Shown: piece after piece, positions 23,205 to 33,052 of the stretch
How positions within the stretch are numbered: the stretch's first letter is position 1
How the letters are laid out: every line of letters begins with the position of its first letter
Assembly: GCF_018491765.1 (NCBI RefSeq)
Contig: NZ_JABWCU010000009.1
Span: 124,001 to 188,000, forward strand
Length of the DNA stretch: 64,000 bases
Source of the DNA: Novosphingobium profundi
GTDB taxonomy: Bacteria; Pseudomonadota; Alphaproteobacteria; Sphingomonadales; Sphingomonadaceae
Direction of reading: 5' to 3'
Program-made: the position numbers and the translations under genes
The notes under the pieces: generated by a model
The model's database searches: none
Seen by the model: the letters and a program-made list of their open reading frames with translations, nothing else
Told to the model about the DNA's origin: nothing

Positions 23205-24257
23205 TCAGAACCCGTAGACCAGCGAGAAGGTGGAGGTCGTGTCGGTCTTCAAGGTACCGGACGCGGGCGAGGTCTCGTGCTCGAAGTTGTAGGAGAGCCT
23301 GAGCTTGAGCCGCTTGGTCATCGCGCTCTCGATACCGGTCAGGGTCGTGAAGGTGTTGTTGTCCGACCCGACATAGGCACTCGCGGTCTGCGTGATCTTG
23401 ACGGTGTCGTTGAGTTTCCAGCCGAAATCGAGCGACGTCAGGATCGACCACTGGGTTTCGCTGGGATCGTCGACATAGTCGATCTGCCGCAAGGCCGGAC
23501 CCGCTTCCACTGAAAGCGTCATCGCCTTGTTGCTGATCAGACGGCGCCCGAGACCGCCCGAGAGCGAATAGCGGTTGTCATAACCGGAAATGGGATCGCG
23601 TTCGTACTGCGTCCGCCCGTAGACGAAATACCCTTCATGCAGCGTGAAGCGCGGCTGGTAGGCGAACAGGTACTTGTTCGTCGTCACCGCGCCCGAGGTT
23701 TCCTGGTAGTTCGCTGTCGCCGTGATCGTGTGCTGCCACTTGATCCCCTGGCGATCGAGCTTGAGCGCTCCGGTCACGCCGAAATTGTCTGTATTGCCGG
23801 TATTGCGAAAGCCGCCAAGTTCCACCTGGCCGGTCCAGAGCTGGAGGAACCCGGCCTGGCGGATACGCCGTTCCTTGGCCTCGGCCTTGTCCTTGGCTTC
23901 TTGGTCGCGGCGGTCGTGATCCGCCTTCTGCATCGCCTTGATCTCGTCCTTGAACCAGGGCTGGACCTTCATGGCGAACTTGACGACGGCATCGGCCTCC
24001 TCGACCTTGTCCGACTTCATCGCCTCGGTGATCATGTCGCGCACGTTGCGGGGCAACTTGGGCTGCTCGGCCGGAACGAACGGCACCGGCTCGACGAAGT
24101 CGGGCAGGTCAAGCCGGATCGGCGGCTGCTCGATCGGATCGGGCATCGCGATGACGTCCCAGTCCACGCCCTCATCCTCCGGCACTTCCTGAGCAAGGGC
24201 CGGGGTGGAAAATACCAGAACGGAAAGGGCGAGACTTGACCGAATACGAAAAGGCAT
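23205..24257 (-). CDS. DUF481 outer-membrane-type protein
   Basis: 350 residues with a cleavable signal (MPFRIRSSLALSVLVFSTPALA). Residues 23-150 are Pro-rich then a charged helix (AMQKADHDRRDQEAKDKAEAKERR). Residues 155-350 are the DUF481 beta-barrel region: GQVELGGFRNTGNTDNFG, an alternating-strand pattern, and a C-terminal Phe (SLVYGF), the outer-membrane insertion signal. The family includes E. coli YdiY. Function is unknown, possibly a small porin. It sits 18 bases upstream of tgt on the same strand. Confidence 0.87.
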   Translation of the reverse strand: MPFRIRSSLALSVLVFSTPALAQEVPEDEGVDWDVIAMPDPIEQPPIRLDLPDFVEPVPFVPAEQPKLPRNVRDMITEAMKSDKVEEADAVVKFAMKVQPWFKDEIKAMQKADHDRRDQEAKDKAEAKERRIRQAGFLQLWTGQVELGGFRNTGNTDNFGVTGALKLDRQGIKWQHTITATANYQETSGAVTTNKYLFAYQPRFTLHEGYFVYGRTQYERDPISGYDNRYSLSGGLGRRLISNKAMTLSVEAGPALRQIDYVDDPSETQWSILTSLDFGWKLNDTVKITQTASAYVGSDNNTFTTLTGIESAMTKRLKLRLSYNFEHETSPASGTLKTDTTSTFSLVYGF

Positions 24258-24274
24258 GCCGCACGACTACTTAA

Positions 24275-25048
24275 TCAGGATCGCAAACGCCACCCCGTAG
24301 CGAAAATCCGAGCGATAATCAGGACGCACAGAGCCAGGAAGCCCAGGGTCATCGCCAGCGAGAGCATGACCGGGAAATCCGCGGTGTCGTAGAAGCACCA
24401 GCGCAAGCCGTTGACGAGGTAGACCATCGGATTGACGAGCGCGATCGAGCGCCAGGGCTCGGGCAGCACGTCGATCGAATAGAAGGTCCCGCCCAGGAAC
24501 GTCAGCGGCATGACGAAGAGCGCGGGCACCATGCCCACCTGCTCGAAACTGCGGGCCCAGATGCCCAGGATGAACCCGAAGAGCGAGAACGAGGCCGAAA
24601 CCAGAAGGATGAACCCCAGCACGAAGACGGGGTGGACAATCGAATAGTCGACGAAGAAGCGCGCGGTCCCGAGGATGATCGCGGCGAGCACCAGCGACTT
24701 GGTTGCCGCCGCGCCGACGAAGCCGACCAAGGTCTCGGCAAATCCGACGGGCGCCGAGAGCAGTTCGAAGATGGCGCCGGTGAAGCGCGGCATGTAGATC
24801 CCGAAGGCGCCATTCGACGTGCTTTCGCTCAGCAACGTGAGCATGAGCAACCCGGGCACGATGAAGGCGCCGTAGCTTACCCCGGCCAGGCCCGAATCCA
24901 TGCGTCCGCCCATCGCCGCGCCGAACACGACGAAATAGAGCATCGTCGAGAGCAGCGGCGCGATGATCGACTGGAGCGCGGTGCGCAAAGCGCGGGCAAG
25001 TTCGTGCTTGTAGATGGTCCAGGCGCTGCGCGCGTTGAACAGGCTCAT
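24275..25048 (-). CDS. ABC-2 type transporter permease
   Basis: 257 residues with six membrane segments. The ABC-2 signature region LISN-like loop is seen as LLSAPVGFAETLVGF and PLTFLGGTFYSIDVLPEPWR. The N-terminus (ARSAWTIYKHELARALRTA) is the usual cytoplasmic amphipathic start. It forms an exporter with the ATPase gene, which it overlaps by four bases (ATGA). The pair resembles the YadG/YadH-type exporter found in many proteobacteria. Substrate is unknown. Confidence 0.92.
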   Translation of the reverse strand: MSLFNARSAWTIYKHELARALRTALQSIIAPLLSTMLYFVVFGAAMGGRMDSGLAGVSYGAFIVPGLLMLTLLSESTSNGAFGIYMPRFTGAIFELLSAPVGFAETLVGFVGAAATKSLVLAAIILGTARFFVDYSIVHPVFVLGFILLVSASFSLFGFILGIWARSFEQVGMVPALFVMPLTFLGGTFYSIDVLPEPWRSIALVNPMVYLVNGLRWCFYDTADFPVMLSLAMTLGFLALCVLIIARIFATGWRLRS

Positions 25049-25995
25049 GCCGCCTCTCCCTCTGCGTCCGCATGTTCGAGCAGATTGACGAAGATCTCCT
25101 CGAGGTTGGATTCGCGAATGTCGATCGCGGTGTAGTCCACGCCCGTCGCAATCAGGGCCTTGGTCAGGCGCGCGACCTCCGCCTTGCCCTGCCCGGTTCC
25201 ATCGCCGCCCCGGTAGACGAGGCTGAGCCGGTCGGACGCCAGCACGAGCGGGAAGCTGTCAAGCGCTTCGGGCACGACCTCCAGAGGCTGGGCCAGCGTG
25301 AACACCGCTTCGGTGCGGCCGAGCCGCGCCATGATCTCGCGCGTCTCCTCGACCATGCGGATGCGCCCGGCCTGGATGATGCCGACCCGGTCGGCCATCT
25401 CCTCAGCTTCCTCGATGTAGTGCGTGGTGAGGATGATCGTGGTGCCACGTTCGCGCAGCGCCGAAATCTGGCGCCACATGTCGCGGCGCAGCTCTACATC
25501 GACGCCGGCGGTCGGTTCATCGAGGAACAAGAGGTCCGGGTCGTGCGCGAGCGCCTTGGCGATGAGCACACGGCGCTTCATGCCGCCCGAGAGCGCGCGC
25601 AGCGATTCCTTGCGCTTGTCCCACAAGCTGAGCGAGCGCAGGATCTCCTCGACCCGGTCGGGATCGGGCCCAAGGCCGAAGAGCCCGCGCGAATAATTGA
25701 CGGTGTTGATCACCGAATCGAACATGTCGGTGCTCAGCTCCTGGGGGACGAGGCCGATCCGCCGCCGCAGGCGACGCCAGTGGCGCCCCATGTCCTCGCC
25801 AAAGGCCCGGATCGTTCCTCCGGTCGGTTGGACGAGCCCGCAGACCGCTCCGATAAGGGTGGTCTTGCCGGCCCCGTTGGGGCCGAGCAGAGCGAAAATC
25901 TCCCCCTTGCGAATGGTGAGATCGACGCCGCGAAGTGCGGTGAAGCCACCGTCATAGGTCTTTGCAAGACCTTCGATTTCGAGAATGTTCTGCAT
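25045..25995 (-). CDS. ABC transporter ATP-binding protein
   Basis: 316 residues. Walker A is GPNGAGKTT (near residue 38), the signature is LSGGMKRRV, Walker B is DLLFLDEPTAGVD, and the switch His is in ILTTHYIEE. The C-terminal 90 residues after the nucleotide-binding domain are the usual ABC-2 exporter extension. YadG-like. It powers the permease encoded next, with which it is translationally coupled. Confidence 0.93.
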   Translation of the reverse strand: MQNILEIEGLAKTYDGGFTALRGVDLTIRKGEIFALLGPNGAGKTTLIGAVCGLVQPTGGTIRAFGEDMGRHWRRLRRRIGLVPQELSTDMFDSVINTVNYSRGLFGLGPDPDRVEEILRSLSLWDKRKESLRALSGGMKRRVLIAKALAHDPDLLFLDEPTAGVDVELRRDMWRQISALRERGTTIILTTHYIEEAEEMADRVGIIQAGRIRMVEETREIMARLGRTEAVFTLAQPLEVVPEALDSFPLVLASDRLSLVYRGGDGTGQGKAEVARLTKALIATGVDYTAIDIRESNLEEIFVNLLEHADAEGEAA

Positions 25996-26064
25996 CGCGG
26001 GCCAAGATGGGCAAGACCGCTGCCGGTTCCAACCCCTTTTTGTACCGCGAGGTAAAAAAAGATT

Positions 26065-27105
26065 TCAACCGCCCTGCGAGGGCAACAGCAGGCTCGAATC
26101 GCCGTAGCTGTAGAAGCGATAGCCGTTCGCGATCGCATGCGCGTAGACGGCCTGCATCTTCTCCAGCCCCATCAGCGCCGAAACCAGCATGAACAGCGTG
26201 GACTTGGGAAGATGGAAATTGGTCATCAACCCGTCGATCGCCTTGAAGCGGTAGCCGGGCGTGATGAAGATGGCGGTGTCGCCCTCGAAGGGGCGCACCA
26301 CGCCATCCTCACCCGTCGCGCTCTCGAGGAGGCGCAGGCTGGTCGTACCTACCGCGATGATGCGTCCTCCCGCCGCCCGCACGGCGTTCAGGCGATCGGC
26401 CGTCGCAGCATCGATACGGCCCCACTCGGAATGCATCTGATGCTCGGTGGTGTCATCGGCCTTGACCGGCAGGAACGTCCCCGCGCCGACATGAAGCGTG
26501 AGCGTTTCGCGCCCGATCCCGGCGGCATCGAGGCGCTCGACCAGTTCGGGTGTGAAATGGAGCGCGGCGGTAGGGGCCGCGACAGCCCCCTTTTCGCGCG
26601 CGAACATCGTCTGGTAGTCGCTTTTGTCGGCTTCGTCGGTATCGCGCTTGCCCGCAATGTAGGGCGGCAGCGGCATGCGGCCGGCACGCTCGAGCAGGAT
26701 CTCGACGGGCTCCTCGCCCTGGAAGGCAAGCGTCCAGCTGCCATCTTCCCAGCGCTCCTGCGCAATCGCTTCGACGTCGGCCGGGAATGCGATCCGGTCG
26801 CCCACCTTCAACCGCTTGCCATTGCGCACGAAGGCCTGCCAGCGGCGCAAGTCGAGCCGCTTGTGCAGCGTCGCACCAATGCGCGCCTCGCCCCGGCGCC
26901 CCTCGAGCTGCGCGGGAATGACGCGGGTGTCGTTGAAGACGAGCACGTCGCCCGCGCGCAGCACCTCGGGCAGATCGCGCACGATCCGGTCGGCAAGCGG
27001 CGCAGTGCCATCCGCGACAAGAAATCGTGCCGCGTCCCTCGGCTTGGCCGGGCGCAGCGCGATGTTGTCGGTGGGCAGGTCGAAATCGAAAAGGTCTACT
27101 CGCAT
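26065..27105 (-). CDS. queA: S-adenosylmethionine:tRNA ribosyltransferase-isomerase
   Basis: 346 residues starting [24 protein letters not shown], the QueA signature N-terminus. [21 protein letters not shown] and the [13 protein letters not shown] region follow. QueA transfers and isomerises the ribosyl group of SAM onto preQ1-34 of tRNA to give epoxyqueuosine. It is preceded by the cyclophilin gene (74-base gap) and followed at 69 bases by the ABC exporter genes. Confidence 0.96.
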   Translation of the reverse strand: MRVDLFDFDLPTDNIALRPAKPRDAARFLVADGTAPLADRIVRDLPEVLRAGDVLVFNDTRVIPAQLEGRRGEARIGATLHKRLDLRRWQAFVRNGKRLKVGDRIAFPADVEAIAQERWEDGSWTLAFQGEEPVEILLERAGRMPLPPYIAGKRDTDEADKSDYQTMFAREKGAVAAPTAALHFTPELVERLDAAGIGRETLTLHVGAGTFLPVKADDTTEHQMHSEWGRIDAATADRLNAVRAAGGRIIAVGTTSLRLLESATGEDGVVRPFEGDTAIFITPGYRFKAIDGLMTNFHLPKSTLFMLVSALMGLEKMQAVYAHAIANGYRFYSYGDSSLLLPSQGG

Positions 27106-27179
27106 GGAGGCATGCCGCTAGACCGAGATGCGCGCGACGGCAAGCGCGGCGTCACCACCGCGCTCGCCAAGCCACGCCC

Positions 27180-27866
27180 TTACTTCGAGGGCGAAGCGTT
27201 CAGGTCGTCGAGCGTGACCGGCTTGCCGGTCGCGGCCGGGGCCAGGGGTGCGGCCGGCTGGGGCTTGTTCTGCGAATAGAGCGAGGCCTGGAGGATCTTG
27301 GTCGGATCCTCGGGCGGCTCGCCGCGGTGAATTTCGTCGACATAGTTCATGCCCGCGATCACGCGGCCGAACACCGTGTACTTATGGTCGAGCGAGAAGC
27401 GCGGGTAAAAATCGATGAAGAACTGGCTGTTCGCGCTGTCCGGATCGTTGGTACGCGCCATCGCCACGGTGCCGCGCACGTTGGGCATGGCGTTGAACTC
27501 GGCCTTGAGGTCGGGGAGCGGCGAGCCGCCCTGCCCGGTTCCGGTCGGATCCCCGGTCTGCGCCATGAAACCGTCGATCACGCGGTGGAAGATCACCCCG
27601 TTGTAGAAGCCCTCGCTTGCCAGCTTGGAAACGCGCTCGACATGGTTGGGGGCCCATTCGGGCACCATGCGGATGAGCACGCGCCCACCGTTGCTCAGAT
27701 CGAGAACGAGCACGTTCTGCGGATCGTGCGTGGGATCCATGTCGATCTTGGTCGGCAGCGCGGGAGGCGCCTCGACTACGTCCTTTTCCTTGTCCTTTGC
27801 CAGGGCAGAGCCGGAAAAAGCAGTGGCACCAAGCATCAAAGCGGCAATGGAAATGCGAAATTTCAT
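27180..27866 (-). CDS. Periplasmic cyclophilin-type peptidyl-prolyl isomerase
   Basis: 228 residues. A signal peptide (MKFRISIAALMLGATAFSGSALA) precedes a linker rich in Lys, Glu and Pro and one cyclophilin domain, with GVIFHRVIDGFMAQTGDP, ANSQFFIDFYPRF and YTVFGRVIAGM. It catalyses cis-trans isomerisation of prolyl bonds during periplasmic folding. A Pro/Ala-rich C-terminal tail (about 35 residues) follows. It lies between coaD and queA on the same strand. Confidence 0.93.
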   Translation of the reverse strand: MKFRISIAALMLGATAFSGSALAKDKEKDVVEAPPALPTKIDMDPTHDPQNVLVLDLSNGGRVLIRMVPEWAPNHVERVSKLASEGFYNGVIFHRVIDGFMAQTGDPTGTGQGGSPLPDLKAEFNAMPNVRGTVAMARTNDPDSANSQFFIDFYPRFSLDHKYTVFGRVIAGMNYVDEIHRGEPPEDPTKILQASLYSQNKPQPAAPLAPAATGKPVTLDDLNASPSK

Positions 27867-27962
27867 GGATTACTCACAAACTCGGAACCGATCCTCGGCC
27901 TGCGGCGATAGAGCCGCTGCGCTGTCGGTACAATGAATGATTTGCAAAAACGCGTGGCCCGC

Positions 27963-28490
27963 TCAGTAGTCCCCGAGCTGGCCGCGCTGCGCGATCCGGG
28001 CGATGACGTCGTCGCGCACCGAAGGACTGACAAACTTCGCGATGTCGCCGCCGAACAACGCGATTTCCTTGACCAGCTTCGAGGCGATCGGCTGCAGGCT
28101 GACGTCGGCCATCAGGAAAACCGTCTCGATTTCGGGATCGAGTTGCTGGTTCATGCCCGCCATCTGGTACTCGTATTCGAAGTCCGCCACCGCGCGCAGG
28201 CCGCGCAGGATGACGTTGGCGTTCTGCTTGCGCGCAAACTTCATGAGGAGCGCGTTGAAGCCCACCACTTCGACATTTTCGATCCCCATGTCCGCGACCT
28301 CGCGCCCGACCATCGCCATGCGCTCGTCGGGCGTAAACATCGGGTTCTTGGACGGATTGGTCGTCACGCCGATGATCAGCCGGTCGACCAGCTTGGCGCC
28401 GCGCCGGATGATGTCGGCATGGCCCAGCGTGATCGGATCGAAGGTGCCGGGGTAGACCCCGATACGCGCGCTTGCCGGATTGTCCGTCAT
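27963..28490 (-). CDS. coaD: Phosphopantetheine adenylyltransferase
   Basis: 175 residues. The nucleotidyltransferase motif is GVYPGTFDPITLGHADI (the T/HxGH site), with GVTTNPSKNPMFTPDER, NVILRGLRAVADFEYE and SKLVKEIALFGGD typical of CoaD. It makes dephospho-CoA from 4'-phosphopantetheine and ATP. The gene is part of the minus-strand series xseB, ispA, coaD, cyclophilin. It is slightly longer than E. coli CoaD (159 residues), mainly at the N-terminus. Confidence 0.95.
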   Translation of the reverse strand: MTDNPASARIGVYPGTFDPITLGHADIIRRGAKLVDRLIIGVTTNPSKNPMFTPDERMAMVGREVADMGIENVEVVGFNALLMKFARKQNANVILRGLRAVADFEYEYQMAGMNQQLDPEIETVFLMADVSLQPIASKLVKEIALFGGDIAKFVSPSVRDDVIARIAQRGQLGDY

Positions 28491-28577
28491 TCCTGTCCTC
28501 CAGGGCAGCTCATGGCCGCCACTCCCTAGCTTGATGGCCGATCCGGAGCCTGGCCCGAGAGGCCCGGCACGCCCGGC

Positions 28578-29486
28578 TCAGTGATCGCGTTCTACGATGT
28601 AGCGTGCAACGGCGCGCAGAAGATCGGCTTCCGTGCCGTGCTGGGCGAGATGGCCGATCGCCTGTTCGACCAGCATGCGCGCCTGTTCGCGCGCGCGTTC
28701 GGCCCCCATCAGCGAGACGAACGTTGCCTTGCCCGCATCGGCGTCCTTGCCGACCGCCTTGCCCGCAACCGCAGCGTCGCCTTCATGGTCGATGAGGTCG
28801 TCGGCGATCTGGAACGCGAGGCCGATGTCGCGCGCGTAACTGCGCAAGTGCGCCCGCCCCTCGGGCGCGACATGACCGAGCACGGCCCCCATCTCGACCG
28901 CCGCCCCGAGCAGGGCCCCGGTCTTGAGTTGCTGGAGCTTGGTGATCGTGTGCAGGTCGAATTCGGTGGTTTCGGCGACCAGGTCCATCATCTGCCCGCC
29001 AGCCATGCCCGCCGCCCCGCTCGAGGTGGCGAGCACGCGCACGAGTTCGATGCGGGTGAACGGATCGGCGCTTGTCGCGACTTCGGACAGCAGTTCGAAG
29101 GCGAAGTCATGAAGCGAATCGCCGGCCAGGACTGCCGTCGCATCGTCGAAGGCAAGGTGCACCGTCGGCTTGCCGTGACGCATGGCGTCGTTGTCCATGC
29201 ACGGCAGGTCGTCGTGGATCAGCGAATAGACGTGGATCGATTCGAGCGCGATGGCCGCACGGATCGCCGCCTCGCGCTGAACGCCGTACATTTCGGCGAC
29301 GGCCGTGAGCAGCAACGGGCGCAGCCGCTTGCCGCCCCCGATGCAGGCGTAGCGCATCGCTTCGTAAAGCCGCGCACGGGCATCGTCGGGAACCGGAAGG
29401 AGCGCGTCGAAGGCCCCGTCCACTTCCTCGGCGATGCGCGCGAGCGCCTGGCCCAGCAGCGAATCGGCCGGAACGACCGTGCTCAT
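28578..29486 (-). CDS. ispA: Farnesyl/geranyl-type polyprenyl diphosphate synthase
   Basis: 302 residues. The first aspartate-rich motif is YSLIHDDLPCMDND (DDxxxxD) and the second is QIADDLIDHEGD; CIGGGKRLRP is the diphosphate-binding site. The length, short chain-length region and location next to xseB match IspA farnesyl-diphosphate synthases, which join isoprene units for quinones, undecaprenyl phosphate and carotenoids. ATG 29486 lies 4 bases after the xseB stop. Confidence 0.93.
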   Translation of the reverse strand: MSTVVPADSLLGQALARIAEEVDGAFDALLPVPDDARARLYEAMRYACIGGGKRLRPLLLTAVAEMYGVQREAAIRAAIALESIHVYSLIHDDLPCMDNDAMRHGKPTVHLAFDDATAVLAGDSLHDFAFELLSEVATSADPFTRIELVRVLATSSGAAGMAGGQMMDLVAETTEFDLHTITKLQQLKTGALLGAAVEMGAVLGHVAPEGRAHLRSYARDIGLAFQIADDLIDHEGDAAVAGKAVGKDADAGKATFVSLMGAERAREQARMLVEQAIGHLAQHGTEADLLRAVARYIVERDH

Positions 29487-29490
29487 CGGC

Positions 29491-29745
29491 TCAGCGCTCC
29501 TGCGCGTCGAAGGGTTGCGTCGATACCGGCGCCCCGTCGGGGCCGGTCACGATCTTCTCGATCCGGGCCTGCGCCGCATCGAGCCGCTTCTGGCAATGCT
29601 GGCGCAGCTTCTCGCCCTTCTCGTAAAGCGAGATCGAATCCTCGAGCGGCACTTCCCCGCTCTCGAGGCGGCGCACGATCGTTTCCAGTTCGCGCAGCGC
29701 ATCTTCGAAGCTGAGCGTGTCGAGTTCGGGTGTCTGGGCATCCAT
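29491..29745 (-). CDS. xseB: Exodeoxyribonuclease VII small subunit
   Basis: 84 residues from ATG 29745. LSFEDALRELETIVRRLESGEVPLEDSI is the signature of XseB, followed by YEKGEKLRQHCQKRL. A 21-codon upstream extension in frame is rejected because XseB proteins are about 80 residues and begin close to this motif. The small subunit supports XseA in degrading single-stranded DNA. The pairing xseB-ispA is widespread. Confidence 0.94.
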   Translation of the reverse strand: MDAQTPELDTLSFEDALRELETIVRRLESGEVPLEDSISLYEKGEKLRQHCQKRLDAAQARIEKIVTGPDGAPVSTQPFDAQER

Positions 29746-29879
29746 GCCCCAGCAATGGCGCTGCCCGCTACATGGGTCAAGGTCGCACGGGGCTGTTACT
29801 CCACCCAAATTGCGCTTCGTCGGGCTTCAGGCCATTTTCGAGACTAGAAAGCGGGCACCGAGATGGCTAAGGGCCACGC

Positions 29880-32039
29880 ATGAGCGAAATCACCCCTGAC
29901 GTCGTCGAGGCGCATGGCCTCAACCCCGAGGAATACGAGCGCGTCGTGAACGCGATGGGCCGCGTGCCCAATCTCCTGGAACTCGGCATCTTCTCGGTCA
30001 TGTGGTCCGAGCACTGCTCGTACAAGTCGAGCCGCTTCCACCTCAAGAAACTGCCGACCGAAGCGCCCTGGGTCATCTGCGGCCCCGGCGAGAACGCGGG
30101 CGTGATCGACATCGGTGATGGACAGGCCGCCATCTTCAAGATGGAAAGCCACAACCACCCCTCGTACATCGAGCCCTACCAGGGCGCGGCGACGGGCGTG
30201 GGCGGTATCCTGCGCGACGTCTTCACGATGGGCGCGCGTCCGGTGGCGAACATGAACGCGCTGCGCTTCGGCCGCCCCGAACACCCCAAGATGAAGCACC
30301 TCGTGCAAGGCGTCGTCGCGGGCATTGGCGGCTATGGCAACTGCGTGGGCGTGCCCACGGTGGGCGGCGAGACCAACTTCCACAAGGCCTACGACGGCAA
30401 CATCCTCGTCAACGCGATGACCGTGGGCGTGGCCGACACCGACAAGATCTTCTACTGCGCGGCCACCGGCCTCGGAAACCCGATCGTCTACGTCGGCTCG
30501 AAGACCGGCCGCGACGGCATTCACGGCGCCACCATGGCCTCGGCCGACTTCGACGAAAAGTCGGAAGAGAAGCGCCCGACCGTGCAGGTGGGCGATCCCT
30601 TTACCGAGAAGCTGCTGATCGAGGCCTGCCTCGAACTGATGGCGACCGACGCCATCGTCGCGATCCAGGACATGGGCGCGGCGGGCCTTACCTCGTCCTC
30701 GGTCGAGATGGCCAGCAAGGGCGGCGCGGGCATCAAGCTCAACATGAACATGGTGCCGTGCCGCGAAGAGGCGATGACGCCCTACGAGATGATGCTCAGC
30801 GAATCGCAGGAGCGCATGCTCATGGTCCTGAAGCCCGGCAAGGAAGCCATGGCCGAGGCCATCTTCAAGAAGTGGGAGCTCGATTTCGCGGTCATCGGCG
30901 AAGTGACCGACACCGGCCACATGGTGCTCGAGTTCGACGGCGAAGTGGTCTGCGACATTCCGCTCGGGCCGCTCGCCGACGACGCGCCCGAGTACGAGCG
31001 CCCTTACGTCAGCCCCGAGGACTACAAGGCCTGGGCGAAGGTCCCGGCGATGAGCGCGGTTCCCGAAACGACCGACCTCGGCGCGGATCTCACCACGCTG
31101 ATCGGTTCCGCCGACCTTGCCTCGCGCAAGTGGATCTGGGAGCAGTACGACAGCCAGGTCGGCGCCGACACGATGCAGAAGTCGGGCGGTGACGCCGCCG
31201 TCGTGCGCGTCCACGGCACGCAGAAGGCGCTGGCGATCAGCACCGACTGTAGCCCGCGCTACTGCTATGCAGACCCCTACGAGGGCGGCAAGCAGGCCGT
31301 GGCCGAGACGTACCGCAACATCTCGGCCGTGGGCGGACTTCCGCTCGCGATCACCAACTGCCTCAACTTCGCCAACCCGCAGCGCCCCGAAATCATGGCG
31401 CAGATCGTGGGTTGCCTGAATGGCATGGGCGATGCCTGCCGCGCGCTCGACTACCCGATCGTTTCGGGCAACGTCTCGCTCTACAACGAATCGAAGGCCA
31501 CCGGCGGTGGTTCGGCGATCCTGCCCACCCCCGCAATCGGCGGCGTCGGCATTCTCGTCGACCACGCGGTGATGGCCACGATCGCGTTCAAGAACGAGGG
31601 CGATGCGATCTGGCTGATCGGCGGCGTGGGTACGCACCTTGGCCAGTCGCTCTGGCTCAAGACCATCGGCGGCGAGGAAGCGGGCGAGGCACCCAAGGTC
31701 GACCTCAAGGCCGAAGCCACCAACGGCGCAGCGGTGCGCGGTCTGGTCCAGGCCGGCACGGTCAACGCGGTGCACGACATCTCGGACGGCGGCCTGCTCG
31801 TCGCCCTCGCCGAAATGGGTCTGGCCAGCGGCCTTGGCTGCACCCTCGACCGTGATCTCACGACCGCCGAGGCCTTCGGCGAGGACCAGTCGCGCTATGT
31901 CGTGACCGCGCCGGCCGGAACCGAAATCCCTGGCGCCGTAAAGATCGGCACGGTTTCGGGCACGCAAGTCGCGGGTGTCGAGATCGCCGCGCTGCGCGCC
32001 GCGAACGAGGCCTTCTTCAAGGAGTGGATGGAGGCCTGA
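29880..32039 (+). CDS. purL: Phosphoribosylformylglycinamidine synthase subunit PurL
   Basis: 719 residues, the small (Gram-positive/alphaproteobacterial) type that works with PurS and Pur[57 protein letters not shown] and [16 protein letters not shown] are conserved AIRS-fold motifs. It forms FGAM from FGAR, ATP and glutamine-derived ammonia in purine synthesis. It begins 134 bases from divergent xseB and closes with a clear terminator, so it is monocistronic. Confidence 0.97.
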   Translation: MSEITPDVVEAHGLNPEEYERVVNAMGRVPNLLELGIFSVMWSEHCSYKSSRFHLKKLPTEAPWVICGPGENAGVIDIGDGQAAIFKMESHNHPSYIEPYQGAATGVGGILRDVFTMGARPVANMNALRFGRPEHPKMKHLVQGVVAGIGGYGNCVGVPTVGGETNFHKAYDGNILVNAMTVGVADTDKIFYCAATGLGNPIVYVGSKTGRDGIHGATMASADFDEKSEEKRPTVQVGDPFTEKLLIEACLELMATDAIVAIQDMGAAGLTSSSVEMASKGGAGIKLNMNMVPCREEAMTPYEMMLSESQERMLMVLKPGKEAMAEAIFKKWELDFAVIGEVTDTGHMVLEFDGEVVCDIPLGPLADDAPEYERPYVSPEDYKAWAKVPAMSAVPETTDLGADLTTLIGSADLASRKWIWEQYDSQVGADTMQKSGGDAAVVRVHGTQKALAISTDCSPRYCYADPYEGGKQAVAETYRNISAVGGLPLAITNCLNFANPQRPEIMAQIVGCLNGMGDACRALDYPIVSGNVSLYNESKATGGGSAILPTPAIGGVGILVDHAVMATIAFKNEGDAIWLIGGVGTHLGQSLWLKTIGGEEAGEAPKVDLKAEATNGAAVRGLVQAGTVNAVHDISDGGLLVALAEMGLASGLGCTLDRDLTTAEAFGEDQSRYVVTAPAGTEIPGAVKIGTVSGTQVAGVEIAALRAANEAFFKEWMEA

Positions 32040-32069
32040 GCCTCTCACCCCCTTCACACCGGAACGCGA

Positions 32070-32104
32070 GAACGCCCCCGCGCCGAAAGGTCCGGGGGCG
32101 TTCT
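32070..32104 (+). terminator. Rho-independent terminator after purL
   Basis: GAACGCCCCCG (32070-32080) pairs with CGGGGGCGTTC (32093-32103), an 11-bp stem with a 12-base loop, then TTGCGTT. It serves purL and possibly the convergent HD-GYP gene. Confidence 0.8.
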
Positions 32105-32135
32105 TGCGTTCGGGGGTATCTGGGTCCGGCCTGCC

Positions 32136-32897
32136 TCAACGGCGCAGCAGGCTCTTCTCGAAATGGGCGAGCAGTTCAGCGTCGTGCCCCCCGGATCGAT
32201 GCAATTCGGTAAGCGCCTCTTTGCCGCTCCAGGGCGTCTTGTACGAGCGTGTCGAAATCAAGGCGTCGTAGACGTCGCAAATCATCGCCATGCGTACCGG
32301 CCGCGAGATCGCCTCGCCGCTCAAGCCATCGGGGTAGCCGCTGCCATCGAGGCGTTCGTGGTGGTGACGGCAGACATCACGGATCACCGCGCTCGCGCCG
32401 CCGCAGCGATCGAGCATGATCTCGCCATCCTCGGCGTGCTCACGCATCCGGTCGAGTTCGTCATGGTCGAGCGGGCCAGGCTTGTCGAGGATGACACCGG
32501 GGACGCGCAGCTTGCCGATGTCGTGCAGCAGCCCCGCCGTTCCCAATTCGATGGTCTGGTCGGACGGCATGTCCAGTTCGATGGCGAGGTTGATCATCAA
32601 CCCGGCCACCGCCAGGGCATGCGAGCGCACACCGTGACGCCCATAGTGATCGTGCACCGCGGCCAGAAAAATCTGCGGGCTGTCCTCGACCAGGCGCGCA
32701 AGCCGACCGGCGAGCCGGTGTGCGCCTTCCAGTGCGCTGCCGTCGCCTTGCGAAATCTGCAAGGCGACCCGTTTCATGGATAGGCGCAGGGCATGACGGA
32801 TGGTCGGAGCCGACGCGTCGCACCACACGGCGCGCGCCTGCCCTTCGTCCTGCGCAAGGCCCGGCCCTGCGTGTCCCCAGTCCTCGTAAAACGCCAT
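32136..32897 (-). CDS. HD-GYP domain phosphohydrolase
   Basis: 253 residues from ATG 32897 (a GTG two codons upstream is possible). The first 95 residues are helical without a known sensor domain. The HD-GYP domain follows: LLHDIGKLRVP (HD), REHAEDGEIML, RHHHERLDGSGYPDGL (the GYP loop), RMAMICDVYDALIS. Such enzymes usually degrade cyclic di-GMP. The catalytic metal ligands appear intact. No partner gene is adjacent, so the signal it responds to is unclear. Confidence 0.88.
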   Translation of the reverse strand: MAFYEDWGHAGPGLAQDEGQARAVWCDASAPTIRHALRLSMKRVALQISQGDGSALEGAHRLAGRLARLVEDSPQIFLAAVHDHYGRHGVRSHALAVAGLMINLAIELDMPSDQTIELGTAGLLHDIGKLRVPGVILDKPGPLDHDELDRMREHAEDGEIMLDRCGGASAVIRDVCRHHHERLDGSGYPDGLSGEAISRPVRMAMICDVYDALISTRSYKTPWSGKEALTELHRSGGHDAELLAHFEKSLLRR

Positions 32898-33052
32898 TTC
32901 CACCGTTTCGCTCTCAGGCTCCCGATGCCGTCAACGGCCGACAGGCCGGCACGCACATCACGGGCTCACGGCGACGAACAGCCGCCGACAAGGGTGATAG
33001 CCCCCAAGCGTTGCTATTGCCTAAACGTAGGAAAAGTGGACGGATTACTCCG

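Noticed and set aside
29844..32057. A 737-codon open frame on the minus strand across purL
   Set aside because: Antisense shadow of purL with the same low-complexity composition and no motif.
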